Shown here piece by piece: positions 34,691 to 42,983 of a DNA stretch of 64,000 nt (position 1 is its first letter; each line of letters starts with the position of its first letter). The notes under the pieces were generated by a model that saw only the letters and a program-made list of their open reading frames with translations, was not told where the DNA came from and ran no database searches. Source of the DNA: Clostridium ljungdahlii DSM 13528 (GTDB lineage: Bacteria > Bacillota > Clostridia > Clostridiales > Clostridiaceae); assembly GCF_000143685.1 (NCBI RefSeq), contig NC_014328.1, positions 2,852,001-2,916,000 of the forward strand. The letters are read 5' to 3'. The position numbers and the translations under genes are program-made.

Positions 34691-34947
34691 GTCCTTCTAA
34701 TATGCCCATATGGAATTAGAGCTAATATTATAGGAAAATTTAAAAATACAAAAACACCTTTTCATATAGACATGGGGGTTGGAGATGTTATAGTTTCTAA
34801 AGCCAAATGTTAATAGAAATTGAATTTGCAAAGGTAATTGAAGTAATATATTCTTTTTTGAATCCTGTATTTGAGGCAGTGGTAAATGAAAATGAAATGT
34901 TTGAAACCTGGAATCCTTCTTTACTTAAATATGAGAAGAATTTTTAA
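34691..34947 (+). pseudogene. Remnant of an AbiEii/AbiGii-type nucleotidyltransferase toxin gene
   Basis: Two fragments in different frames. The first reads ...CPYGIRANIIGKFKNTKTPF then HIDMGVGDVIV and stops at 34811; the second reads KVIEVIYSFLNPVFEAVV and ends W-N-P-S-L-L-K-Y at 34945. The G-V-R-x-A...I-D-I-G-F-G-D pattern and the late F-L-P...W ending match AbiEii (DUF1814) toxins. Most of the gene is missing: no start, an internal deletion and a frameshift. Intact family members are toxins of abortive-infection toxin-antitoxin pairs; no antitoxin gene is visible here. The assignment is from motif memory. Confidence 0.5.
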
Positions 34948-35013
34948 ATTAAAATAGACTAAAATAAAAAAGAAGGGGATTTTCCCAAATATTCAGCATT
35001 TCTTTGAAAATGC

Positions 35014-35991
35014 CTAAACATCTGCTGGAAATTTAATCCCCATTTTTCTTCTTGCTTCATCCATTATGCTAAGTTCCATAAGAGAACATTTATTATACAC
35101 ATCTGCATTTCCCTTTATTTGAATAAGCCTAATTAACTCTTCTACTTCGTAATACATATTGTTATCACATTTATTGATACTTATATGTTCTTCTTTTCCA
35201 TTATTATATATAATAGTAACTTCCCTTGTATCAGCTATTTCTTTTATGATCATGCATCCCTTCTCACCTTGAATTTGACTTGGTAATTTAGAATTGGTAA
35301 TTTTAGAGTATAAAAGTTCCCCCTGCATATTTCCATAGTTCACCATAATAGTTCCAGCACCATCCACTCCATTTTCTAAAATTACAGAATTTGCCCATAT
35401 ACTTTTAGGCATTCCAAAAAGCTTAACTAATGGATGAATACAATATACCCCAATATCCATTAGTGCCCCGTTAGAAAAAACAGGATTAAATGCATTTTCA
35501 ACAATTCCTTTTTTGAAATTATCATATCTGGAAGAGTATTGACAATATTGAAATGTAACCCTTCTAATAGTTCCAAGCTTAATAAGATTGTTCTCTATGG
35601 CCTTAAAGCCTGGATCAAATACAGAACGCATTGCTTCTAAAAGAATTACTCCATTTTCTTTAGCTGCTTTTATCATATGCTCTAATTCCTTTTTATTAGA
35701 TGCTATAGTTTTTTCACATAATACATGCTTTTTACCCCTTAGCATTTTAATTGACTGAAAAGCATGAAAACTATTTGGACTAGCTATATAAACAGCATCT
35801 ACTTCTCTACTTTCTGCAAGTTCATCTAAATCATCATACGCCAATGCAGCTTCGTATTTACTCCCATATTCTAAAGCTCTTTCTTTTGTCCTTGAATACA
35901 CTGCAGTGAGTTCAAAATTCTTGCATAACTTAGCTGCTTCTATGAACCTATCAGTGATTTTACTTGTTCCTATTACAGCAAACTTCACCAT
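35014..35991 (-). CDS. Gfo/Idh/MocA-family oxidoreductase
   Basis: 325 residues; ATG at 35991 has GAGGGAAG upstream. N-terminal Rossmann fold (MVKFAVIGTSKITDRFI, VDAVYIASPNSFH) and the family's HVLCEKTIA segment (usually HVLCEKP with catalytic Lys), followed by a beta-sheet domain. These enzymes oxidise or reduce sugars, inositols and related compounds with NAD(P). A hairpin terminator separates it from the PTS operon just upstream, and the substrate is unknown. GC content is back to the clostridial level here. Confidence 0.88.
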   Translation of the reverse strand: MVKFAVIGTSKITDRFIEAAKLCKNFELTAVYSRTKERALEYGSKYEAALAYDDLDELAESREVDAVYIASPNSFHAFQSIKMLRGKKHVLCEKTIASNKKELEHMIKAAKENGVILLEAMRSVFDPGFKAIENNLIKLGTIRRVTFQYCQYSSRYDNFKKGIVENAFNPVFSNGALMDIGVYCIHPLVKLFGMPKSIWANSVILENGVDGAGTIMVNYGNMQGELLYSKITNSKLPSQIQGEKGCMIIKEIADTREVTIIYNNGKEEHISINKCDNNMYYEVEELIRLIQIKGNADVYNKCSLMELSIMDEARRKMGIKFPADV

Positions 35992-36029
35992 TATGCTTCC
36001 CTCTTCTTTCAAATATTTAAATTATATCA

Positions 36030-36060
36030 AATAAGCTGTTGGAGTAACCAACAGCTTATT
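36030..36060 (-). terminator. Hairpin after the PTS operon
   Basis: Perfect 13-bp stem (AATAAGCTGTTGG / CCAACAGCTTATT) with a 5-base loop, directly after the IIB stop; moderate T content follows on the minus strand. Confidence 0.7.
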
Positions 36061-36062
36061 TA

Positions 36063-36383
36063 TTATTGTTTTTTGCTATTAATATATGCTTCAACTTTGT
36101 CAATTATTTGATCTGATTTTTTAACTACATCGCTAACTCCAACTTTGACAGTTGGCAATCCGTTAAATCTTTCCGTTTCCTTTATACCAATATCTTTAGT
36201 TAATATAACTACATCTGCATCTTTTACATCATCCATAGTAATTTTATTTTCTATACCTATTGATCCTTGAGTTTCAACCTTTATTTCAATTCCTTTGGCT
36301 TTTGCTGCTTTTTCCAATGCCTCTGCAGCCATATAAGTATGTGCAACTCCTGATGGGCAAGCCGTAACTGCTAATATCTTCAT
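36063..36383 (-). CDS. PTS fructose-family IIB component
   Basis: 106-residue cytoplasmic phosphocarrier. The phosphorylated Cys9 lies in VTACPSGVAHTYMAAE, the exact signature of fructose-type IIB domains. It receives phosphate from IIA and passes it to the sugar carried by IIC. Encoded separately as in E. coli frw/frv-type systems. Last gene of the IIA-IIC-IIB operon. Confidence 0.93.
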   Translation of the reverse strand: MKILAVTACPSGVAHTYMAAEALEKAAKAKGIEIKVETQGSIGIENKITMDDVKDADVVILTKDIGIKETERFNGLPTVKVGVSDVVKKSDQIIDKVEAYINSKKQ

Positions 36384-36419
36384 TTTAATTCATCTCCTAT
36401 TATCGTGTTTTAGCCTATA

Positions 36420-37520
36420 TTATTCGAAATCCAAGTTTATTTCCTCACCGCCTCCACCATGGTCATCATTACGCTTTTCTGTGACTGGTTTCTTTAAAAT
36501 ATTTACCATCAATGCGGTTACAGCAACACCTACCAAAGTAGCTATAATGTAACCAAATTTGCCAGTAGCTACTGGCAATACTATCCATCCACCCCAAGGT
36601 GCAGGATTTCCAGACCCTAATAACATTGCAGTAACTGCTCCACTGGCAGAACCCACTATTAAAGAAGGAATAACCTTCAATGGATCTGATGCAGCAAAAG
36701 GTATAGCTCCTTCTGTTATTCCTATTAGCCCCATCAATATACCAGCTTTTCCTGCTTCCTTTTCTTCCGTTGAGTACTTTTTAGGTGCTAAGAAAGTAGC
36801 TACACCCATCCCAATTGGAGGAGTACATATTGCAACACCTATGGCTGCCATTATTTTTAGTGCTATAGGACTTGCCATTCCAGTTGTAGGATTTATCGTT
36901 CCTACCATTGCCGCTCCAAATCCATATGCAACCTTGTTTACAGGACCTCCCATATCAAAAGCTATCATTGAACCTAAAACTATTCCTAAAATCACTAAAT
37001 TTCCAGTACCTAACCCTTCTAGCCAAGCCTTCATTCCCTTCATAGCCCCTGCAACAGGAGTTCCTATAACCCAAACCATAAGTGCACCAATGATAAATGT
37101 ACCTATTAGTGGAATAACAAATATTGGCATTACAGAACGCATAATTGAAGGAACTTTTATTTTCTTTAAATAAAAAACTACTATACCTGCAAGCAAACCT
37201 GCTATAATTCCTCCTAGGAATCCCGCTCCAATTTGATTTGAGAGATAACCACCAATAGCTCCTGGTGCTATACCTGGCCTATCTACCATTGAAAATGCTA
37301 TAAACCCTGCTAGTATAGGAACCATTAATCCAAGTCCAGCTGCTCCTATATTAAACAAATCATTTAACCTTGTTCCTTTAGGTGGAACTGCTGCTGAACC
37401 GTATAATAAAACTGAAAGTGCTAATAAAACTCCTCCTGATACAACAAAAGGAATCATGTATGAAACACCTGTCATTAGATGCTGTCTCGTATTTTTTAAT
37501 AAATCCTTTAAATCATCCAT
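36420..37520 (-). CDS. PTS fructose-family IIC permease
   Basis: 366-residue membrane component with about nine helices. The ATG at 37520 has GGAGG eight bases before it; the GTG at 37535 is inside that site. MTGVSYMIPFVVSGGVLLAL at the start and FDMGGPVNKVAYGF, GITEGAIPFAA later are hallmark stretches of fructose/mannitol-like IIC proteins. Substrate is a hexose, polyol or related compound, imported and phosphorylated. Fructose-like Frw permeases sit beside pflD in E. coli, so a connection with the GRE operon 11 kb away is thinkable but unproven. Confidence 0.92.
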   Translation of the reverse strand: MDDLKDLLKNTRQHLMTGVSYMIPFVVSGGVLLALSVLLYGSAAVPPKGTRLNDLFNIGAAGLGLMVPILAGFIAFSMVDRPGIAPGAIGGYLSNQIGAGFLGGIIAGLLAGIVVFYLKKIKVPSIMRSVMPIFVIPLIGTFIIGALMVWVIGTPVAGAMKGMKAWLEGLGTGNLVILGIVLGSMIAFDMGGPVNKVAYGFGAAMVGTINPTTGMASPIALKIMAAIGVAICTPPIGMGVATFLAPKKYSTEEKEAGKAGILMGLIGITEGAIPFAASDPLKVIPSLIVGSASGAVTAMLLGSGNPAPWGGWIVLPVATGKFGYIIATLVGVAVTALMVNILKKPVTEKRNDDHGGGGEEINLDFE

Positions 37521-37551
37521 TTTAATTACCTCCACTCTTATTATTTAATTC

Positions 37552-37989
37552 TTAACTATCTAATGCTTCTAATATCTCTTCTATGCTAGAAGCTTCACAT
37601 AACTTAGTTCTAAACTCCTCTCTCATAATCTTTCTAGAAAGTTGAGCAAGAATCTGCAAATGCCTATCTCCGGCTTCTTTCTCTGGTACAGCAATTAAAA
37701 ATACATACTTTACCGATTCTTCTTCACTCCACTTAACTTCTTTTTTTAGTCTAGCAAAAGCTACTGCAGCACTTTTTACGGAGTCAGATTTGCCATGGGG
37801 AATAGCTACATCAAATCCTATAGATGTAGGGAAATCCTTTTCTCTTTCAAATACCTGCTTGACATAGCCATCAAAATCTATTAATTTGTCCTGTTTTTCT
37901 ATAAGCTTTGAAAGCTTTCTAATAACTTCTTCTTTAGAAGAAGCCTCTAAATCCAATACAACAAGGTCTTTATTTATTATGTCATTCAT
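37552..37989 (-). CDS. PTS fructose-family IIA component
   Basis: 145 residues, PTS_EIIA type 2 fold, with active His65 in VAIPHGKSD. Takes phosphate from HPr and gives it to IIB. First gene of the operon, divergent from the DeoR regulator, with AGGAGG upstream. No MtlR-like or HPr fusion is present. Confidence 0.92.
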   Translation of the reverse strand: MNDIINKDLVVLDLEASSKEEVIRKLSKLIEKQDKLIDFDGYVKQVFEREKDFPTSIGFDVAIPHGKSDSVKSAAVAFARLKKEVKWSEEESVKYVFLIAVPEKEAGDRHLQILAQLSRKIMREEFRTKLCEASSIEEILEALDS

Positions 37990-38168
37990 TATTATATCCT
38001 CCTCAGTAAAAACATTAATTATCTTATCTATGCCATTTTACATTTGTTTCAATCATAATCTTTTTTGAATTCTTCAATGTATTTCCACATTATAAATGAA
38101 ATTTTGATATAATAATATTAGTATGAATCAATAAGATTCTATTATGTAACATAAAGGGGAGGTAACTT

Positions 38169-38933
38169 TTGTTTCCAGAAGAAAGACATGATAAAATAAT
38201 AAATATTTTACATAAAGAAGGAAAAGTGGTTGTCAAAGATTTAAGTTCCAGATTTAATGTAACAGAGGACTGTATTAGAAAAGACTTGAAAATACTAGAA
38301 AATAAAAATTTGCTGCAGCGAACTTATGGAGGTGCCGTATCTGTTAGACATTCAGCTCCCAAGCAGGACATTTCTATAAGGAAAAATATTAGTGTAGAAT
38401 CAAAAGAAGTTATAGCTGAAAAAGCCTTTAATTCTATTTTCGAAAATGAAACGATTTTTCTAGATATATCAACTACAAATATGATGTTGGCTGAAAAGCT
38501 TTCAAAGAGCCCAAAGAAGCTCACAGTAGTAACCAATATGCTTGATATAATCTCAATACTAAATAAACAAGATAATAACATTAAAGTTATTTGTACTGGA
38601 GGAGTTCTTAGCAAAGATTTAGATGGATTTACAGGTTCAATGGCTATTGAAAGTATCATTAACTACAAGCCCAACAAATGTTTTATAGGAAGCTGTGGAG
38701 TAAACATATTTGACAAAAGTGTCACTACTTTTGATGTAGAAGATGGAAACACAAAAAAAGCCATAATAAATGGCAGTAAAGAAATATTTTTGGTTATGGA
38801 AAATAGAAAATTTTATATTGATGGTACTTATAAATTTGCTACCCTTTATGATATAAATACAATTATTACAGAGTCTCCACCAGACAAGGAAATTACAAAT
38901 TTATTAACTAAAACTGATACCAAATTCATCTAA
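38169..38933 (+). CDS. DeoR-family transcriptional regulator of the PTS operon
   Basis: 254 residues. N-terminal winged helix (ERHDKIINILHKEGKVVVKDL, FNVTEDCIRKDLKILE), then the DeoRC sugar-phosphate sensor domain (ENETIFLDISTTNMMLAEKL, VICTGGVLSKDLDGFTG). TTG start with GGGGAGG eight bases upstream. Divergently oriented from the IIA gene; most likely a repressor relieved by a phosphorylated sugar from this PTS. Confidence 0.9.
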   Translation: MFPEERHDKIINILHKEGKVVVKDLSSRFNVTEDCIRKDLKILENKNLLQRTYGGAVSVRHSAPKQDISIRKNISVESKEVIAEKAFNSIFENETIFLDISTTNMMLAEKLSKSPKKLTVVTNMLDIISILNKQDNNIKVICTGGVLSKDLDGFTGSMAIESIINYKPNKCFIGSCGVNIFDKSVTTFDVEDGNTKKAIINGSKEIFLVMENRKFYIDGTYKFATLYDINTIITESPPDKEITNLLTKTDTKFI

Positions 38934-38940
38934 TATCAAT

Positions 38941-39005
38941 GAATCTTGCTTAGTCGCTTTCGCTGTGTGCGTAGAAGTGTTACAGTAAGTAACCATCAGA
39001 TAAAC
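38941..39005 (+). repeat. Possible decayed copy of the two-hairpin repeat
   Basis: The end, GTGTTACAGTAAGTAACC followed by ATCAGATAAAC, matches the last part of copy 3 at about 20 of 28 positions, including the CCATC-GA-AAA ending. The first hairpin is absent. It follows the DeoR stop, the same 3'-of-gene position as the intact copies. Confidence 0.35.
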
Positions 39006-39046
39006 TTTTGTAGATAAATCTGCTTTAAAAGTTGAGAATTCGCAAT

Positions 39047-39076
39047 AAACAGTTGACAGTTAATTGTCAACTGTTT
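39047..39076 (+). terminator. Hairpin after the DeoR gene
   Basis: AAACAGTTGACA, loop GTTAAT, TGTCAACTGTTT: a perfect 12-bp stem, followed by AAAAATATG rather than T. It lies between convergent genes and could serve both. Confidence 0.6.
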
Positions 39077-39136
39077 AAAAATATGTATACATGTTAAAAA
39101 AGTTGGCATACTAATTAATCAGTGCAATATATTTAG

Positions 39137-40849
39137 CTATACTACAATTTTATTTCTTCCACTATTCTTAGCTTCATATAATAAATCATCAACAATTTTT
39201 ATACATTCCATATTTGTATTTGACTTATTTTCATATAATCCACCACTTATAGTAACTTTTATTCCATCTTCCCATGGAAAAGTATTGATTTTATTTCTAA
39301 TTCTTTCTCCTATTTCTACTAACCCTTCCTGCTTTGTATTAGGCAAAATAACAATAAATTCCTCTCCACCATATCTTCCTGCATAACCCGTGTCTCCTAT
39401 ACATTCCGTTATTACTTTACTTATATCAGTTAAAACCTTGTCTCCCTGTAGATGCCCATAATTATCATTAATCAATTTAAAATAATCCACATCAAACATC
39501 ATTATGCTAAATATTTCACCTTCATTTATATATTTTTTTATAACTTCATTTAATATTCCTTCAATATAATTTCTTTTATATAATCCTGTAAGATCATCTT
39601 TAATAGACTTCTCATATATAATACGATTTTCTATTTTTAATTTTTCTGCATTAATTATCTCATCAGAATATTGCATTATAATTACATAGGTTTCTAAAAA
39701 AGCAAAGATAAGCATACCTACTTGAAAACCATACCTGCCATATATCATTCCATTATTTATGAGTACATCATTTGCTGCTGTAGCAATTAAAGCAGTAAAT
39801 GCCACAAACGATATTATTCCTTCCCCTTTTTTTGCTTTTTTTATAAAAAATATTAATATACCAATCACAATAAATATCAAAATAGCTTCACTTAAAAAAG
39901 ACAATCTATCGTAAAAAGTATTATTAGTTATAAGGCATATAGTGGTAAAGAATATTGAAAAGCAAAATGATATATTAACTAACTTTTTAGGAAAGTCTGG
40001 GAATAATTCTTTTAAAAGCAAAACATAAATTGGCATATATAAATAGTACGTAATTGCCGCCGTTTTGCTAAGCAGCTCAAAAGGCATATTAGGGAAAATA
40101 TGAACAATTACCCTTTCATTTAAAAACAAGCACCTTAATTGTGTAAATAAGCACAATATAGAAAAATATAAAAAGAATTTATTGTTCTTTAATCTTCCAT
40201 ACAAACATAAAAATAACAATTCTACAATAAGCAGAACCCCTACTATAATTAAATCCCCACTTGCACTTATTATAAATCTATTCATAATTCTATCTTTAAG
40301 ACCAAGTTCCATAGGTTTTAATACAGGATAAAGAATCGTGTAATTGGATGCTTGAATTACTATATCAGCAGTTCCATTTTGTGCTGTAAAATATGTATAA
40401 CTTGGCAAATATATAGATTTTTCTTTCTCATAACTTTTACCTACTTGTCCCACTTGTCCTTGTAAAACACCATTCACCCAAATCTTTGAAGCTGACAAAA
40501 AACTTCCTATTCTAAGTCCATAGACAACCCCTTTTGGAAGAAATACTTTTAAGTGTACTGTCATATATCCAGTATTTTTTCCATTTAACTGTGTTGTAAG
40601 TTTATCAGGTAAAATTAAATACTTATCAATTTTTTCATGCGCCACTTGTTCTGGGTTAAGAAGTTTATTCACATACAGTTCCAACTGCCCTTCAATCTTT
40701 ACATTTCCTCTTTGCTGAAAATTGTAATTACTTAAATTTAGAATCCCTTTATCTGCCTTAATATAATTAAGGTTATTAGAATCATTAAAAGCTGAAAATA
40801 TACCTACTAATAAAGCTATAAAAATAATAGGTAAAATAATTTTTTTCAT
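39137..40849 (-). CDS. Membrane diguanylate cyclase with 7TMR-DISM-like sensor
   Basis: 570 residues. A signal-like helix at 1-20, an extracytoplasmic beta domain (~30-185, 7TMR-DISMED-like), seven hydrophobic helices (~190-395), a short coiled segment, then a GGDEF domain with RYGGEEF as the active site. The diguanylate cyclase makes cyclic di-GMP. The usual inhibitory RxxD site just before GGEEF is not visible (IGDTGYAGRYGG), so product inhibition may be weak. The extracellular domain resembles carbohydrate-binding folds, suggesting a ligand-controlled switch of motility or attachment. It stands alone between two hairpins. Confidence 0.87.
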   Translation of the reverse strand: MKKIILPIIFIALLVGIFSAFNDSNNLNYIKADKGILNLSNYNFQQRGNVKIEGQLELYVNKLLNPEQVAHEKIDKYLILPDKLTTQLNGKNTGYMTVHLKVFLPKGVVYGLRIGSFLSASKIWVNGVLQGQVGQVGKSYEKEKSIYLPSYTYFTAQNGTADIVIQASNYTILYPVLKPMELGLKDRIMNRFIISASGDLIIVGVLLIVELLFLCLYGRLKNNKFFLYFSILCLFTQLRCLFLNERVIVHIFPNMPFELLSKTAAITYYLYMPIYVLLLKELFPDFPKKLVNISFCFSIFFTTICLITNNTFYDRLSFLSEAILIFIVIGILIFFIKKAKKGEGIISFVAFTALIATAANDVLINNGMIYGRYGFQVGMLIFAFLETYVIIMQYSDEIINAEKLKIENRIIYEKSIKDDLTGLYKRNYIEGILNEVIKKYINEGEIFSIMMFDVDYFKLINDNYGHLQGDKVLTDISKVITECIGDTGYAGRYGGEEFIVILPNTKQEGLVEIGERIRNKINTFPWEDGIKVTISGGLYENKSNTNMECIKIVDDLLYEAKNSGRNKIVV

Positions 40850-41012
40850 ATGATACCCCCGGTTAACAGTGTATTACTAAAATAGTATTACATACTTACT
40901 GAATTATCAATGTAACAAATTAACATACTGTTTATAGGTTTTTCTATATATAAATAAAACAAGTGTAAATGTCATTTGTAATTAACATTTACACTATAAA
41001 TAACAACATTTA

Positions 41013-41507
41013 TTATTTAGATTTAACTTCGTAATAGGCTGTTTTATGTGTTATAACACTGTCTGTTGTCTTATTGTTATTATATTGAACAACATCTACC
41101 TTATGTTTTCCTACTTTAAGAGCATTGCCCTTAAGATTTATAGAGGATTGGCTTTCTGCTAATTGTTCTTTAGAATTTAGCACACCATCTACAAATATAT
41201 AACTTAAATTTTTACCATTAAAGCCACTTGTATTTACTCCAATTTGTTCAATTTGAGTATTTTTATCTGCATATATAACTGGGACAGCTCCATTTTGAGA
41301 AGTACCTGATGGCGTAGAAATATAAAAGGTACCTGTACCCATGTCAGCTTGTAGATTTTTAGGGATTTGCATAACATCATTTTTTGCTTGTTCTGTTGCA
41401 TTTTTTGCTTTATCTTTCACCTCAGTAACACTCTTTTGAGTTCCACAGCCTACTAGATTTATAATAAGCAATGAAATTGCCATAATTAAAGAAAGCTTTT
41501 TTTTCAT
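41013..41507 (-). CDS. Putative lipoprotein of unknown function
   Basis: 164 residues with a lipoprotein signal (LLIINLVGC, Cys21) and a small beta-rich domain (GTFYISTPSGTSQNGAVPVI). No family recognised. Charged helical spacer KDKAKNATEQAKNDV follows the Cys. Likely attached to the outer face of the membrane. Single gene with its own ribosome site (AGGAGATG). Confidence 0.7.
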   Translation of the reverse strand: MKKKLSLIMAISLLIINLVGCGTQKSVTEVKDKAKNATEQAKNDVMQIPKNLQADMGTGTFYISTPSGTSQNGAVPVIYADKNTQIEQIGVNTSGFNGKNLSYIFVDGVLNSKEQLAESQSSINLKGNALKVGKHKVDVVQYNNNKTTDSVITHKTAYYEVKSK

Positions 41508-41593
41508 TTAGACATCTCCTTTGCCTTAGGCATAATAATATATTTTTATTATGCTTATTTCTCAAAATAATATTAATTTCAATATTTTATATA

Positions 41594-41626
41594 TGAAAAA
41601 AACGGATAGTTTTACTCTATCCGTTT
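41594..41626 (-). terminator. Terminator of the purine/ABC operon
   Basis: On the minus strand AAACGGATAG, a 7-base loop and CTATCCGTTT are followed by a T run. It lies 22 bp past the deaminase stop. Confidence 0.8.
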
Positions 41627-41647
41627 CCGTATATATTTCACTTTTCT

Positions 41648-42952
41648 TTAGAAAAACTTAATTATACTATTTTTAATGCTATTTATTTTATCTATAATAT
41701 CATCAATATCTATACCTATGAGTTTTCTATTCTTTACAAGGACTTTACCATTTATAATTACTATATCCACATTTGCTGGATTGGCGGAATAAACTACCGC
41801 TGAATAATAATCATATATAGGCTGCATATTAATGGACTTGGTTTCTATTATAACTAAGTCCGCATTTTTTCCCTTCTCAATAGATCCTATAGTTTTATCC
41901 ATATTTAATGCTCTTGCACCACCAATAGTTGCCATTTCAATTATTTCAGAAGCTGGTAAAAGAGTTCTATCTCTATTAACTAATTTATGAATTTTGCCAA
42001 CAAGAGACATTTGAGTTATTATATCAAGAGTATTGCCACTCATTGGTCCATCAGTTCCTAGTCCTATTTTCATACCTCTTTTATACATTTTAACTGCTGG
42101 TGAAACTCCCTTTGCTCCTTTTGAATTTGCACCTATATTGTGAGCTATTCCAATTTTAGTTTTACAAGCAATCTCCAGATCTTCACCCGTTATATTTATT
42201 AAATGTGCTGCTACAAAATTTTGGTCTAAAATTCCTATACTATTTAAATATTGTACAGGTGTCATATTGTATTCTTTTTTATATTTTTCAGTTTCATAAT
42301 CCATTTCTGCCACATGCATCATCATTGGAATATCGTATTTTTGAGAAATGTTATGTGCTTTTACTAAATGCTCAGTATCATTACTATAAGGAGCATGAGG
42401 TGCTATTGCTGGAGTTATTAATTCTTCTTCTCTCCAGTTTTTAATGAACTCTTCGCCGTATTCAATTCCTCCATAGGATTCTTTAGAATCTGGTGATGGA
42501 AAATTAAGTACTGTTTCGCCCAGTACTGCACGGATTCCCATTTTGTTTGCAGCCCTTGCAACTTCATCTTCAAAGTAATACATATCAGCAAAAGTTGTAA
42601 CTCCTCCTAAGAGCATTTCCGCTATTCCAGCTCTTGCTCCTTCATAAACAAACTTGCTATCGACAAACTTGCTTTCAAGTGGAAATATATACTTCTTAAG
42701 CCTGTCAGCTAAATCATCTCCAAGACTTCTAAATGGCAGCATTGATGCATGGGTATGTGTATTTATCATGCCAGGCATTAATATTCCGTTATCTCCATCT
42801 ATTACTTTCTCTCCAGCATACTTTTCTAAAAGTTCACTTTTCCCTATATCCTCAATTATACTCCCATTTACAACTACTACTCCATTTTCTATTACTTCTT
42901 TTTCTTTATTCATAGTAATTATATTTACATTTTTTATTATTGTTCTATCCAT
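41648..42952 (-). CDS. mtaD: Amidohydrolase, 5-methylthioadenosine/S-adenosylhomocysteine deaminase-like
   Basis: 434 residues; ATG at 42952 follows GAGGATG, so the longer frame to 42991 is not used. Metal and catalytic residues: NTHTHASM (two His), HAPYSNDTEH, HVAEMDYETEK and GTDGPMSGN with the final Asp. These fit the MtaD/SsnA branch that deaminates MTA and SAH to inosine forms. SsnA-type chlorohydrolases are an alternative. It is 31 bp after the adenine deaminase gene, making a purine-salvage pair. Confidence 0.82.
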   Translation of the reverse strand: MDRTIIKNVNIITMNKEKEVIENGVVVVNGSIIEDIGKSELLEKYAGEKVIDGDNGILMPGMINTHTHASMLPFRSLGDDLADRLKKYIFPLESKFVDSKFVYEGARAGIAEMLLGGVTTFADMYYFEDEVARAANKMGIRAVLGETVLNFPSPDSKESYGGIEYGEEFIKNWREEELITPAIAPHAPYSNDTEHLVKAHNISQKYDIPMMMHVAEMDYETEKYKKEYNMTPVQYLNSIGILDQNFVAAHLINITGEDLEIACKTKIGIAHNIGANSKGAKGVSPAVKMYKRGMKIGLGTDGPMSGNTLDIITQMSLVGKIHKLVNRDRTLLPASEIIEMATIGGARALNMDKTIGSIEKGKNADLVIIETKSINMQPIYDYYSAVVYSANPANVDIVIINGKVLVKNRKLIGIDIDDIIDKINSIKNSIIKFF

Positions 42953-42983
42953 AAAATCATCCTCATATAAATAATTTTGATAT

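Larger units (their letters stand above)
34019..35013. other. Long gene-poor stretch right of the island
   Basis: About 1 kb without an intact gene. Holds, in order, the likely leader of the surface protein gene, the 12-bp inverted repeat, the three 45-bp repeats, the 24-bp palindrome and the AbiEii-like remnant. A polypurine AGGAGGGG near 34245 (minus strand) has no start codon that opens a frame. Confidence 0.5.
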
